Positions 16,778-26,350 of a DNA stretch of 48,492 bases are shown in pieces. Position 1 is the stretch's first letter. The number at the start of each line of letters is the position of its first letter. A model generated the notes under the pieces. It made no database searches, was not told where the DNA came from, and saw only the letters and a list, made by a program, of their open reading frames with translations. Location: assembly GCA_946403075.1 (NCBI GenBank), contig CAMIYN010000008.1, positions 1 to 48,492 of the forward strand, in the 5' to 3' direction. The translations under genes and the position numbers were made by a program. The stretch is from an uncultured Lachnospiraceae bacterium. GTDB lineage: Bacteria; Bacillota; Clostridia; Lachnospirales; Lachnospiraceae.

Positions 16778-18859
16778 TTGCAAAAAAAAGTTTTTAAAAA
16801 CAGAATAGTAGTACTGCTTTTTGTTGTATTTTTTGTGGCATCGAGTTTACTTAGATGTGTGAATTTTAGTGTTTTTGCTAATGGACGGGAATTTCAGGTT
16901 AAGTCTACAAATGTAAATGTTAGGTCTGGTGCAGGAACAAATTTCCCATCACTTGGGAAAGTCACTCTTGGATATAAATTTCAAGTTTTGGGGTCAGAAC
17001 AAGATAGTAATGGGAAAGTTTGGTATAAATTTAATTTTAATAATAGAGTTGGGTATATAAGAGAAGATTTTATCAAATCAACAAGTTCTAATTATGTTTT
17101 AGATGCAGAATTTGAGTTGGAATTAACAGGGCAAGGTTTCCCAGAAGACTATAAAGTATTATTAAGACAGCTTCATGCAGATCATCCAAATTGGAAGTTT
17201 ATTATGCAAAAAATTAATATGGATTTTGATTATGCAGTTGATAATGAAATGCTTGGAACAAGAACTCTTGTAAATGCAAATTCAATTTCATCATATAAAT
17301 CAACGGATCCTGGGAAATATGATTTTACAACTTCTACTTGGCCAGGCTTTGATGGTAGTTCTTGGGTTGCTGCTTCAAGAGAGATTACTGCATATTATAT
17401 GGACCCAAGAAATTTTTTATATGATCCATATGTTTTTCAATTTGAAGTTCAGACTTTTGATGTTAGGTATCATACACTTGCAGGAGTTATGGAAATGGTT
17501 AAGGGAACATTTTTAGATGACAAGATAAACACTCAATTTATAAGTAAACCCACTGATAATTCTTTAATTATACCAATAATTGATGGAGATTTAAATAACT
17601 ATGCTGGAATTGACACTTCAAATAATACAAATAAAAATTCTATAGAAAATGAAATTGAAGTTAATGGACCTATTGATAACACTTATGGAATACCAAATGT
17701 AAATACTGGAAAAGTACCTACATCGGGAAATGCAAATACTGGACCCGGTGTTGTTGATTATTCAAAACCAATAGTTCCAATACTAAAATATAAAAACAGA
17801 GTATTTCCTCTTAGCAATGTAATAGTTGCTCCAAGTGTTACAGTTCAAATTCCAAATAGTATAAATGTAAATTCAAGTCTTTCATACAATTTTAATTATT
17901 TGACACCTGGCGAATGGACATATTCTGAAATAATATTTGATGCTTGCAAACAAGTTGGTATTAATCCATATGTTGTAGTTTCAATGATTTTACAGGAGCA
18001 AGGGATAAAAGGACAGTCAGATTTGATAAGTGGGAAAAATTCAAAATATCCAGGAATTTATAACTATGGTAATGTTGGGGCATTCGCTTCAAATGGTTTA
18101 ACTGCTGTTGAAAATGGATTAAAATATGCTGCAACTGAAGGCAGATATAATAGACCTTGGAATACAAAAGAAAAAGCAATATATGGGGTAGTAGATTTTT
18201 ATTCAAGTAGTTTTATAAATAAAGGGCAAGATACTTTTTATTTAAAAAAATGGGATGTGCTTGGTAATTTTTCTAATCAATATATGACAAATGTATCTGG
18301 GGCTGCAAGTGAAGGGCAAATACTTGGTAGTTCTTATGATAATAATTTAATCAATTCGACTCATATTTTTAAGATTCCGTATTATAACCATATGCCAGAT
18401 GTCCCTGTAAAAGCACCTACAAAAGATGGTAGCCCAAATAACAAATTAAAAAATTTAACTGTGCAAGGTTATCAACTGACACCAACATTTAATCCTGATA
18501 TAACACAATATTCTATGGTTGTGGCACCAAATGTAGATATGATAAAAGTATCTGTAGAACCATATGATAAAAAAGCAAAATATTCTGGAAATGGTAATAT
18601 TAAATTGACTGTTTCAAATACGATTATTGAAATTATGGTCGTGGCAGAAAATGGAGATATAAAAAATTATTATTTAAATGTATATAAACAAGGGGCTGAA
18701 AATGTAAATCAAAGACAAGATGAATTGGTAATACCTATAATTACAAATTCACCATTATCAATGATGGAACCAGTTAATGATAATACAAATTTAAATATAG
18801 GAAATCAAAGTTTTATTCCACCAGTAGTTACAGGAATTTCTGTAGGACCTGGGGAATAA
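16778..18859 (+). CDS. Secreted SH3b / N-acetylglucosaminidase-like wall protein with cadherin-like domain (693 aa)
   Basis: This is a putative peptidoglycan hydrolase. Its order is: signal peptide (about 1-35), bacterial SH3 domain (about 38-102, NVNVRSGAGTNFPSLGKV), and a conserved region before the catalytic part (about 130-250, PNWKFIMQKINMDFDYAV). A low-complexity linker follows. The glucosaminidase-like domain is at about 375-520 (GINPYVVVSMILQEQG, YNYGNVGAFASNG) with Glu in LQEQG as likely acid. A cadherin-like beta-sandwich is at about 553-640 and the tail is Pro/Asn-rich. It starts with TTG after AGGCG and has no other sensible start. The same cadherin-like module occurs in the next protein, suggesting the two bind each other or the same partner. 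Confidence 0.85.
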   Translation: MQKKVFKNRIVVLLFVVFFVASSLLRCVNFSVFANGREFQVKSTNVNVRSGAGTNFPSLGKVTLGYKFQVLGSEQDSNGKVWYKFNFNNRVGYIREDFIKSTSSNYVLDAEFELELTGQGFPEDYKVLLRQLHADHPNWKFIMQKINMDFDYAVDNEMLGTRTLVNANSISSYKSTDPGKYDFTTSTWPGFDGSSWVAASREITAYYMDPRNFLYDPYVFQFEVQTFDVRYHTLAGVMEMVKGTFLDDKINTQFISKPTDNSLIIPIIDGDLNNYAGIDTSNNTNKNSIENEIEVNGPIDNTYGIPNVNTGKVPTSGNANTGPGVVDYSKPIVPILKYKNRVFPLSNVIVAPSVTVQIPNSINVNSSLSYNFNYLTPGEWTYSEIIFDACKQVGINPYVVVSMILQEQGIKGQSDLISGKNSKYPGIYNYGNVGAFASNGLTAVENGLKYAATEGRYNRPWNTKEKAIYGVVDFYSSSFINKGQDTFYLKKWDVLGNFSNQYMTNVSGAASEGQILGSSYDNNLINSTHIFKIPYYNHMPDVPVKAPTKDGSPNNKLKNLTVQGYQLTPTFNPDITQYSMVVAPNVDMIKVSVEPYDKKAKYSGNGNIKLTVSNTIIEIMVVAENGDIKNYYLNVYKQGAENVNQRQDELVIPIITNSPLSMMEPVNDNTNLNIGNQSFIPPVVTGISVGPGE

Positions 18860-18873
18860 AATAAGGAGGTAAT

Positions 18874-20205
18874 ATGATAAAAAGTTTTAAGGTTTTTAAA
18901 ATACTATTTTTAACAATAATTTTGACAATGTCATTTGCAGCAGCTGCATTTGCAGGAAAAGCAAAAATTGAATTTGGAGATCCTACAACTACAAGAGGTA
19001 AAAATTTTGAGTTGACTTTAAAAGTTAAAGCAGAGGATGTGAGACTTAAATCAGCAGACATTACAATTTCATACGATAATGAAAAAATAACTTTTAACAA
19101 TGGAACAAAGGGAACAGTAGCAGAAGGTGGTGCTGGAACTGTTAGGGTTACTGGCACTAATAATGGTGTCAACACAAAAACACTTGTATATACATTATCA
19201 TTTAATGCAGTAAAGTCAGGACAAACCAATGTTACTATTTTAAATAATACTGTAATGGATACAAATGAGAATATTGTAAATATTATTCATGAAGGAAAAT
19301 CAACCATTACTATAAAACCAGCAAGTAATACATCAAAAAATGCAAATTTAAAATCTCTTACGATATCACCTGGTGAACTTGATATGGAATTTAACCCCGA
19401 TAATTTTACATATTCAGCAATGGTTAATTTTGATGTAGATAAGCTTATTATTTCTGCACCAGCTGAAGATAATGATGCTGTGGTGTCTATAACTGGAAAT
19501 GAAAACTTTGCTCCTGGTAATAATTCAGTGCAAATTGTTGTCACAGCACCAAATGGAACAACAAAAAAAACATATACAATAAATGTAAATAAGTCTGAGA
19601 TTGGGTATTCATTAGGAGAGACAGTTGTTGTGAGTGGTGAAATACTTGTTTCAAAAGAATTTAGTGTAAGGGTTTTAACTCTACCAGAAGAAGATAGTAG
19701 TAGATTTAGTGGATATAGTAAGATTACCCCTCATGTTCAAAATCTAAATATTAATGGTGATTTTATATCAGCATATGCACCAACTGTGCAAAGTGATGAA
19801 GTAAGTGATTATTTTATTTTCTATGGAGTTGAAACAGCATCGCAAAGTCAGGGATATTTTAGATATGATACTATAAATAATACAATTCAAAGGTATATAA
19901 TTGAAGTAAATAATCAAAATATTTCTACTGAAAATAGTAATAATGATAATGATGAAAGTATTGAAGACCTAAGAGGAAAATTTCAATTATTATTATATTT
20001 ACTTATTGCATCTTTGGTAATTATAGTGATTTTAATTATAGTAATATTATTAAGAAATTCAGGTAATAGAGATGATAAGGATTTTATGGATGATGACGGA
20101 GATGATGATGATTATTTTAAATCAGATATTAACAGAAGAAAGAATGTAAAATCGCAATCAAAATATGAAGAAGATGAAGATGATGAGATAGAAGAATTAA
20201 TATAA
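18874..20205 (+). CDS. Membrane-anchored cohesin-like / cadherin-like surface protein (443 aa)
   Basis: The signal peptide ends near FAAAAFAG. A cohesin-like beta domain follows (about 27-145, FELTLKVKAEDVRLKSADIT and later YTLSFNAVKSGQTNV). Then comes a cadherin-like beta-sandwich (about 153-238, LKSLTISPGELDMEFNPDNF) and a further extracellular domain (about 245-350). A transmembrane helix is at about 370-391 (LLLYLLIASLVIIVILIIVI), followed by a strongly acidic cytoplasmic tail rich in Asp/Glu and Lys. AAGGAGGT stands just before ATG 18874. No dockerin is seen nearby, so the cohesin-like domain may be only a structural sandwich. It lies 14 bases after the glucosaminidase gene and is probably co-transcribed. 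Confidence 0.82.
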   Translation: MIKSFKVFKILFLTIILTMSFAAAAFAGKAKIEFGDPTTTRGKNFELTLKVKAEDVRLKSADITISYDNEKITFNNGTKGTVAEGGAGTVRVTGTNNGVNTKTLVYTLSFNAVKSGQTNVTILNNTVMDTNENIVNIIHEGKSTITIKPASNTSKNANLKSLTISPGELDMEFNPDNFTYSAMVNFDVDKLIISAPAEDNDAVVSITGNENFAPGNNSVQIVVTAPNGTTKKTYTINVNKSEIGYSLGETVVVSGEILVSKEFSVRVLTLPEEDSSRFSGYSKITPHVQNLNINGDFISAYAPTVQSDEVSDYFIFYGVETASQSQGYFRYDTINNTIQRYIIEVNNQNISTENSNNDNDESIEDLRGKFQLLLYLLIASLVIIVILIIVILLRNSGNRDDKDFMDDDGDDDDYFKSDINRRKNVKSQSKYEEDEDDEIEELI

Positions 20206-20220
20206 CATAGGAGTAAATTT

Positions 20221-22671
20221 ATGGATTATACAGAAAGCACAAAAAGAGTTTTAGAGATAGCAAGGAGAGAAGGCAATGCCTTGGGGCATGGTCAAATAGG
20301 CACAGAACATATTTTGCTTGGGCTTATAATTGAAAAAGAAGGGCTTGCTTCAAGAATTTTAAAATCAAATAATATTGATGAAATTACAGTTAGAAAAATG
20401 ATAGAAGAAAATATTGATACTAATTCTGATGTTTTAGTTGATGACCCAGATGGGTATTCTCCATCGGCAAAAAGAATTGTAGAACATGCAAAGCAAGAGG
20501 CTCAAAATGTGAATTCTACAAGTATTGGAACAGAACATTTTTTAATGGCGATTTTAAAAGATAGGGATTGTTTGGCTATAAGAATACTTAATACTATAAA
20601 AGGTGTAAATTTAAGAAAAATGTATTTAGACATAGTTTCTGTAATAGGAACTAATGATAAAAATACTAATTCTAAAGGATTTAATCCTATGTCAAACACC
20701 CCTGTTCTTGATAATTTTTCAAGAGATTTAACAGCGATGTCAAAAAATGATTTAATTGACCCAGTAATAGGTAGGACAAAAGAAATAAACAGAGTTATAC
20801 AAATTCTATCAAGGAGAACCAAAAATAATCCTTGCTTAATAGGTGAACCTGGGGTTGGTAAAACTTCAATAGCAGAGGGGCTTGCTAATTTAATTGTTAA
20901 TGGAGATGTCCCAGAAATAGTAAAGAACAAGAGAGTTATAAATCTTGATGTTGGGGGGATGGTAGCAGGAACAAAATATAGAGGTGAATTTGAAGAAAGA
21001 ATCAAAAGAATAATAGAAGAAGTAAAAAATAATAAAGATATTATTTTGTTTATTGATGAAATCCATTCATTAATAGGAGCAGGGGATGCAAGTGGTTCAC
21101 TTGATGCAGCAAATATTTTAAAACCTGCACTTGCAAGAGGTGATATTCAGGTAATAGGTGCAACTACAATTGATGAGTATAGAAAATATATTGAAAAGGA
21201 TGCTGCTCTCGAGAGAAGATTTCAAACGGTTCAAGTAAATGAACCAAGTGTTGAAGATTCAATAAAAATTTTAAATGGATTAAAATATAGATATGAAAAA
21301 TATCATAATGTTAAAATCACAGAAGAGTCAGTAGATGCTGCTGTAAGGCTTAGTGCGAGATATATTCAAGATAGAAATTTGCCAGACAAGGCAATTGATT
21401 TAATAGATGAGGCTTGTGCCAAGATAAAAATCGCACATTTTTCTAATCCAACACTTTATAAAGAGTATGAAGAAAAAATGAAAACTCTTGATGAAGAAAA
21501 AGAAAAATATATTATAAAAGATGATTTTGAAAATGCAAAAAAAATTAAAGAAGAGCAAGAAAAATTAAAAAAACATTTTGATGATATAAAGAAAAAAAAT
21601 GAATTTACTAATAATGAAAAAGAATTATCAATTAATGAAGATGATATAGCAGATGTTGTATCAACTTGGACTTCAATACCAGTTAAAAAAATCACAGAAG
21701 ATGAAAATAAAAAGTTGGCAAATCTTGAAAATGATTTACATAAAAGAGTTATAGGACAAGATGATGCTGTATCAAGTATAGCAAAAGCAATAAGAAGAAA
21801 CAGGATAGGATTAAAAGACCCCAAAAAACCGATAGGAACATTTTTGTTTTTAGGACCTACTGGTGTTGGAAAGACAGAACTTTGCAAAGCACTTGCAGAT
21901 ATAATGTTTGGTTCAGAAGAAAATCTAATTCGTGTAGATATGTCTGAGTATATGGAGAGACATACTGTGTCAAAGTTAATTGGTTCTCCTCCTGGTTATG
22001 TAGGATATGACGAGGGTGGACAATTGACAGAAAAAATAAGGAGAAAACCATATTCAGTAGTTTTATTTGATGAAATAGAAAAAGCCCATAGAGATGTTTT
22101 TAATATAATGCTTCAAATGTTTGATGATGGGCATATAACTGATTCACAGGGAAGAAAAGTTAGTTTCAAGAATTGCATAATTATTATGACTTCAAATGTT
22201 GGTGCGAATTTAATAATTGAGCCTAATAATTTGGGATTTAAACTATCAGATAGTGATGAGAAAAAAGAATATGAAGATATGAAGTCAAATATTATGAGTG
22301 AAGTTAAAAAGACTTTTAAACCAGAATTCATAAATAGAATTGATGAAATTATTGTATTTCATAAACTTGATAAAGAAAATATTAGAAATATTTTGGAATT
22401 ACAGTTAAAAGAAATATTTGAAAGAGCAAAAGAAAGTCTAAATATAGAAATCACTATTTCGGATGAAGCAAAAGAGCTTTTATTAAAAGAGGGTTTTGAA
22501 CAGCAATATGGTGCGAGAAAATTAAAAAGGACTTTAACCGAGATGTTAGAAAATCTAATTGCTGATGAAACTGTCAGTGGCAATATAAAAATAAATGATA
22601 GTGTTGTTATAAAAGTAAAAGATGATAAATTAGAGATAAAAAAAGATGCAAAAAAGTCAAAAAAAGAATGA
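20221..22671 (+). CDS. clpC: ATP-dependent Clp protease ATPase subunit ClpC
   Basis: ClpC is a hexameric AAA+ unfoldase that feeds ClpP. It has two Clp-N repeats (1-145). Domain D1 carries Walker A GEPGVGKT at 208-215 and Walker B LFIDEIHSL. A coiled middle segment contains a UVR-like region (about 415-470). Domain D2 carries Walker A GPTGVGKT at 545-552, and a ClpB-D2-small domain ends the protein. The length of 816 residues fits. The usual partners ctsR, mcsA and mcsB are absent from this locus, so arginine-phosphate regulation is not evident here. The GAG of GGAGTAAATTT precedes the ATG. It sits 15 bases after the cohesin-like gene and overlaps radA. Confidence 0.97.
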   Translation: MDYTESTKRVLEIARREGNALGHGQIGTEHILLGLIIEKEGLASRILKSNNIDEITVRKMIEENIDTNSDVLVDDPDGYSPSAKRIVEHAKQEAQNVNSTSIGTEHFLMAILKDRDCLAIRILNTIKGVNLRKMYLDIVSVIGTNDKNTNSKGFNPMSNTPVLDNFSRDLTAMSKNDLIDPVIGRTKEINRVIQILSRRTKNNPCLIGEPGVGKTSIAEGLANLIVNGDVPEIVKNKRVINLDVGGMVAGTKYRGEFEERIKRIIEEVKNNKDIILFIDEIHSLIGAGDASGSLDAANILKPALARGDIQVIGATTIDEYRKYIEKDAALERRFQTVQVNEPSVEDSIKILNGLKYRYEKYHNVKITEESVDAAVRLSARYIQDRNLPDKAIDLIDEACAKIKIAHFSNPTLYKEYEEKMKTLDEEKEKYIIKDDFENAKKIKEEQEKLKKHFDDIKKKNEFTNNEKELSINEDDIADVVSTWTSIPVKKITEDENKKLANLENDLHKRVIGQDDAVSSIAKAIRRNRIGLKDPKKPIGTFLFLGPTGVGKTELCKALADIMFGSEENLIRVDMSEYMERHTVSKLIGSPPGYVGYDEGGQLTEKIRRKPYSVVLFDEIEKAHRDVFNIMLQMFDDGHITDSQGRKVSFKNCIIIMTSNVGANLIIEPNNLGFKLSDSDEKKEYEDMKSNIMSEVKKTFKPEFINRIDEIIVFHKLDKENIRNILELQLKEIFERAKESLNIEITISDEAKELLLKEGFEQQYGARKLKRTLTEMLENLIADETVSGNIKINDSVVIKVKDDKLEIKKDAKKSKKE

Positions 22672-24004
22672 TATAGTTTTTGTTTGTGATGTTTGTGGTT
22701 ATGATACAAATAAATGGTTAGGACAGTGTCCTAACTGTAAATCTTGGAATTCTTTTTTTGAAAGTAAAAAAAAATTATCAAAAAATGCAAATAATGTTAC
22801 TATAAAAACTCCAAAAACAATTAATGATATAAAAATTGAAGAAATAGAGAGAATTAAGACAGGTTTTGATGAATTTGACAATTTGCTTGGTGGTGGCATT
22901 GTGAGGGGTTCATTAATTTTAATTGGTGGAGCCCCTGGAATAGGAAAGTCAACTTTGGTTATGCAGATAGCAAAAAATCTTGGTGATACTAGTAAAAGAG
23001 TGTTATATGTGACAGGAGAAGAAAATTTATCACAAATAAAACTTAGAGCAGTTAGATTAGGTAAAGTTAACGATAATGTTAAATTTGTAGATGAAACAGA
23101 TTTACAGGTTATTGAAAATATAGTTTTAACTGAGAAGCCAGATTTGTTGATTGTAGATTCAATTCAAACAATTTCTACAAATAAGGAAGAAAGATTTCCT
23201 GGTTCAATTTCCGAAGTTAGGAATTCAGCAAATATTTTATTTAGATTATCAAAAGATCAAAAAATTGCTACTTTTATAATAGGACATATTACAAAAGATG
23301 GAAATGTGGCAGGACCTAAAATTCTTGAACATATGGTAGATACAGTTTTGTATTTTGAAGATGATAAATATAAAAATTATAATTTGATTAGATGTATAAA
23401 AAATAGATTTGGGTCAAATAAAGAACTAGCAATTTTTGAAATGACAAATAGTGGATTAAATGAGATTAAAAACTTATCAATGATTTTTTTAGATGGAAGA
23501 CCAAGTGATGCTACAGGCTGTGTCATTACTTGCACCATTGATTCAAATAAACCCATTTTTTTGGAAGTTCAAGCACTTGTTACAAAATCATCATTTGGGC
23601 TTGCAAAGAGAACTATAAATGGTAGTGATTACAATAGACTTAGTTTATTAATTGCTATTATTGAAAAGAGATTAAATATACCTTTATATGAATATGATGT
23701 TTATATTAATATTACAGGGGGATTAAAGATTAAAGATACTTCTATTGATTTAGCAATTATTATGGCAATAATATCATCATATAAAAATGTTGCTTTGGGG
23801 AGTGATTTAGTATATTGTGGAGAAGTAGGGTTATCTGGTGAGATAAGGAATATTACAAATGTTGATATGCGAATAAAGGAGGCAATGAAATTGGGATATA
23901 AAAAAATATTTTTACCAAAAGTATCTATAGAAAATTTAGATAATAATTTTTTAAATAAATGTAAAAATATTCAAATTAAATCAATTTCAAATATTGCAAT
24001 ATAA
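22646..24004 (+). CDS. radA: DNA repair protein RadA (Sms)
   Basis: RadA is a RecA-like helicase that promotes branch migration in recombination and transformation. It has an N-terminal zinc ribbon (CDVCGYDTNKWLGQCPNC), Walker A GGAPGIGKST at 94-103, the RadA-specific KNRFG motif at 252-256 and a C-terminal Lon-protease-like domain (about 290-452). The length of 452 residues is typical. The gene overlaps the clpC end by 26 bases, a common clpC-radA order in Firmicutes. The next gene begins two bases after its stop. Confidence 0.96.
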   Translation: MQKSQKKNDIVFVCDVCGYDTNKWLGQCPNCKSWNSFFESKKKLSKNANNVTIKTPKTINDIKIEEIERIKTGFDEFDNLLGGGIVRGSLILIGGAPGIGKSTLVMQIAKNLGDTSKRVLYVTGEENLSQIKLRAVRLGKVNDNVKFVDETDLQVIENIVLTEKPDLLIVDSIQTISTNKEERFPGSISEVRNSANILFRLSKDQKIATFIIGHITKDGNVAGPKILEHMVDTVLYFEDDKYKNYNLIRCIKNRFGSNKELAIFEMTNSGLNEIKNLSMIFLDGRPSDATGCVITCTIDSNKPIFLEVQALVTKSSFGLAKRTINGSDYNRLSLLIAIIEKRLNIPLYEYDVYINITGGLKIKDTSIDLAIIMAIISSYKNVALGSDLVYCGEVGLSGEIRNITNVDMRIKEAMKLGYKKIFLPKVSIENLDNNFLNKCKNIQIKSISNIAI

Positions 24005-24006
24005 AT

Positions 24007-25314
24007 ATGAAAAAGAATAAATTTAAAATTTTATATTTATTTTTTGTAGTTTGTCTATTGTTAAATAGCGAAGTTGTATTTACTTCATCACTTTATGATA
24101 TAGCAAAAGAGTTGACGACTGAGACAGAGACAACAAAGAGAAAACCTAAAGGTTCTAAAGTTGAGAATGCACAATTTTATGATAAGATGTATGAGAAAAA
24201 TCGGATTATTATAACAGAAGGTGATGGTGGTAATGGTGATGGTGGGAAAACATCTGGAAATACAACTAAAAAAAATAATGTAAATAAACAAAATATAAAT
24301 GATTTTAGGACTAATGAGAGTAGTACAGGGAGTGGCCAAAAGTCAAATAAGGCGGCAAGATCTCTTAGAGATGCGATTGATGAATCAAGAAAAGAATCAA
24401 TAGCAAGTGAACTTGCGACTGCACAAAATGTTGGTGAAGCATTAAGGAGAATTGAAGAGAGTGAAAGTATATATGAATCAATTAGAAAAGCGATTATTCA
24501 AGAGAGTATTAGGGCAAATGTTTTTGGTGAAAAAATTAAACCACAAATTTTTGAGCCGATAGTTGCTCCAGAAGAGAATACTACTGCTCCTACTACTGCA
24601 AGGGAGTTTAAAGTTCCTACACCATTAAGTAATAATTCAAATAATTTTCAGTTTAATAATAATAGAACAAAAACTAATATTGATATTGAAAATAGAAATG
24701 GAAGTCTTAATCCACAGTTTATTGATGATATAAATAAGCCAACAGCAGAGATTAGCACTGAAAGGCTTACTATTTCATATGATGATAATTTAGTTCCTAC
24801 TGCAAATTTTATGGAAACTGTTTTACAGACAAAACAAAATAATGGTGCAACAATTTATGAAGCGAGGGAAAATAACGAGATAGCTGAAAGTGAAGTTTAT
24901 GAAGAATATACAAATGATATAAATAACACTAATTCAAATTCTGTAACTAAGAAAAATAATAATAATGAAACTAAAAATGAAACAAAAGAAGTTGTGAGTG
25001 AAGAGACAGAAGAAGTTACTGATGATAACGAAAATATTGAAGTAGTAGAACCTGATGATGTAAACGGAGATAGTGGTGAAAAATTTGGAGATACAAGTGA
25101 TATTGATTCAGTTTTTGACAATAATGGGAAAACAACACATATAAAAATTATTGAGATTGATACAAATGGTGGTTTGGGAATAAAAAATAATATTGGAAGT
25201 AGAAATTTAAATATCTATATCGGTATTTTCTCACTAATTTTATTATTTATACTGGGATTTATTGCTTATTTTAATTTAAGTAAAAAAATGATAGAATATA
25301 AAAGTTATTTTTAA
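24007..25314 (+). CDS. Long disordered, membrane-anchored protein (435 aa), unknown function
   Basis: I do not recognise a family. The N-terminus is a signal peptide or first membrane anchor (about 1-28). Most of the protein (about 35-395) is rich in Asn, Thr, Glu and Ser and looks disordered, with a helical, charged stretch near 113-165 (RSLRDAIDESRKESIASEL). A C-terminal transmembrane helix is at about 401-424 (IYIGIFSLILLFILGFIAYF). This is the build of a flexible arm that can cross the Gram-positive wall. It begins two bases after radA and ends 15 bases before an ExbB-like gene. It may therefore be the effector or tether of that channel, as TonB is for ExbB/ExbD; this is inference. No Shine-Dalgarno precedes its ATG. 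Confidence 0.72.
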   Translation: MKKNKFKILYLFFVVCLLLNSEVVFTSSLYDIAKELTTETETTKRKPKGSKVENAQFYDKMYEKNRIIITEGDGGNGDGGKTSGNTTKKNNVNKQNINDFRTNESSTGSGQKSNKAARSLRDAIDESRKESIASELATAQNVGEALRRIEESESIYESIRKAIIQESIRANVFGEKIKPQIFEPIVAPEENTTAPTTAREFKVPTPLSNNSNNFQFNNNRTKTNIDIENRNGSLNPQFIDDINKPTAEISTERLTISYDDNLVPTANFMETVLQTKQNNGATIYEARENNEIAESEVYEEYTNDINNTNSNSVTKKNNNNETKNETKEVVSEETEEVTDDNENIEVVEPDDVNGDSGEKFGDTSDIDSVFDNNGKTTHIKIIEIDTNGGLGIKNNIGSRNLNIYIGIFSLILLFILGFIAYFNLSKKMIEYKSYF

Positions 25315-25329
25315 TGAGGAGTTATAAAT

Positions 25330-25971
25330 ATGTTAACTAATTCGATTTTAAATCAAATAATGCGGCATATAGTTCAATTTTTAGATAAGCCAGTAATATT
25401 TATATTACTTGTGATGCTATTTTTTTCAATTATTTTGGTTGGAGAATTAATTGCTGAATTTTTGGAGAGAAGAAAGATAAGTATAAAGGTTTCAAAAGTT
25501 ATTGATCTAATTAGGTCGGGTGATAAAAAAACATCCTATATTATTTCAAATTGCAAATTACTTGATAATCAAAAAGAAATGTTTTTTGAAATAATTAAGC
25601 ATAAAAAATTATCAAGAGAGTTAAAAGAGAGTTTGGCTGTATCCTTACTTGATAATTATGAGAGAAAGCAAAATATGAGAGTAAAAATAACTGAATTGAT
25701 TGTTAAATTAGGTCCTACATTTGGTTTGCTTGGAACTTTAATTCCACTAGGACCTGGTATTATAGCATTAGCACAGGGAGATACGGCAACTCTTTCCTAT
25801 TCATTGCTATCTGCTTTTGATACAACAGTTCTTGGTCTTGTATCTGGTGCGATATGTGCTTGTTTGACAGCTATTAGGAGAAATTGGTATGACAAAGATA
25901 AAATTATGTTAACTCTCCTTATGGAAGCAATAGTTGAGTCTGAATCAAATGTAGGAGGAGAAAATGCTTAA
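25330..25971 (+). CDS. MotA/TolQ/ExbB-family proton channel protein (213 aa)
   Basis: Three hydrophobic segments are visible: about 21-42, 125-146 and 158-182. The second and third carry the family pattern with LGPTFGLLGTLIPLGPGI (127-144) and SAFDTTVLGLVSGAICACLTA (161-181; shown here in short form as FDTTVLGL), where Thr165/Thr166 line the ion path. It should form the multimeric stator of an ion-driven machine together with an ExbD/MotB-like partner, here the DUF2149 protein whose start overlaps it by eight bases. GAGGAG precedes ATG 25330. No flagellar or Tol/Ton genes lie nearby. Confidence 0.85.
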   Translation: MLTNSILNQIMRHIVQFLDKPVIFILLVMLFFSIILVGELIAEFLERRKISIKVSKVIDLIRSGDKKTSYIISNCKLLDNQKEMFFEIIKHKKLSRELKESLAVSLLDNYERKQNMRVKITELIVKLGPTFGLLGTLIPLGPGIIALAQGDTATLSYSLLSAFDTTVLGLVSGAICACLTAIRRNWYDKDKIMLTLLMEAIVESESNVGGENA

Positions 25972-26296
25972 GAGTAGATTAAAGAGCAGAACAAGTATAA
26001 GTTATGATTCTGCAAATCCGATGGATAGTGTTTCAAATATGTCAGATGCAATGCTTGTATTAGCAGTTGGGATTATGCTTGCACTGGTTATAAATTGGAA
26101 AGTAGATTTACAAATAGCATACAATGATACAAATAAAGTAGATATTAGCAATAAAGAAAAAGAATTAATTGATTTAAATGAAGGAAAAACTGTTAATAAT
26201 ATGAGTTTGGAAGATATTGAAAGTATGTATAAAAAAACAGGCGAAGTATATACTGATATGAGAACAGGAAAAAGTTATGTAATTGTAGAAGAGTAA
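25964..26296 (+). CDS. DUF2149 protein, probable ExbD/MotB-like partner of the channel (110 aa)
   Basis: A short single-pass protein with the DUF2149 pattern NPMDSVSNMSDAMLVLAVG (18-36) and a C-terminal GEVYTDMRTGKSYVIVEE segment. Asp28 stands just before the transmembrane helix (29-44), the same place as the ion-binding Asp of ExbD, TolR and MotB. AGGAGG and the ATG lie inside the end of the ExbB-like gene, so the two are translationally coupled. Function in ion-driven force generation is inferred from this placement and from gene order. The family itself has no established function that I know of. Confidence 0.8.
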   Translation: MLKSRLKSRTSISYDSANPMDSVSNMSDAMLVLAVGIMLALVINWKVDLQIAYNDTNKVDISNKEKELIDLNEGKTVNNMSLEDIESMYKKTGEVYTDMRTGKSYVIVEE

Positions 26297-26310
26297 CTTT
26301 TTTACTATGC

Positions 26311-26327
26311 TTGTGGTATAAACACAA
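26311..26327. promoter_or_regulatory. Inverted repeat TTGTG-N7-CACAA before the OadA-like gene
   Basis: TTGTG (26311-26315) and CACAA (26323-26327) flank a TATAAA box (26317-26322), 24 bases before the start codon. The arms resemble the outer parts of Rex redox-operator sites, but the spacing is one base short. A similar sequence (TTGTGTGTAAACACAC) occurs at 29505-29520 before the 5'-nucleotidase gene. Regulator and promoter are not established. Confidence 0.35.
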
Positions 26328-26350
26328 ATTAAAATATTAAGGAGTCTATT

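Noticed and set aside
20502..21005. Long minus-strand frame inside clpC
   Set aside because: It is an antisense shadow of a strongly conserved gene, without start signals.
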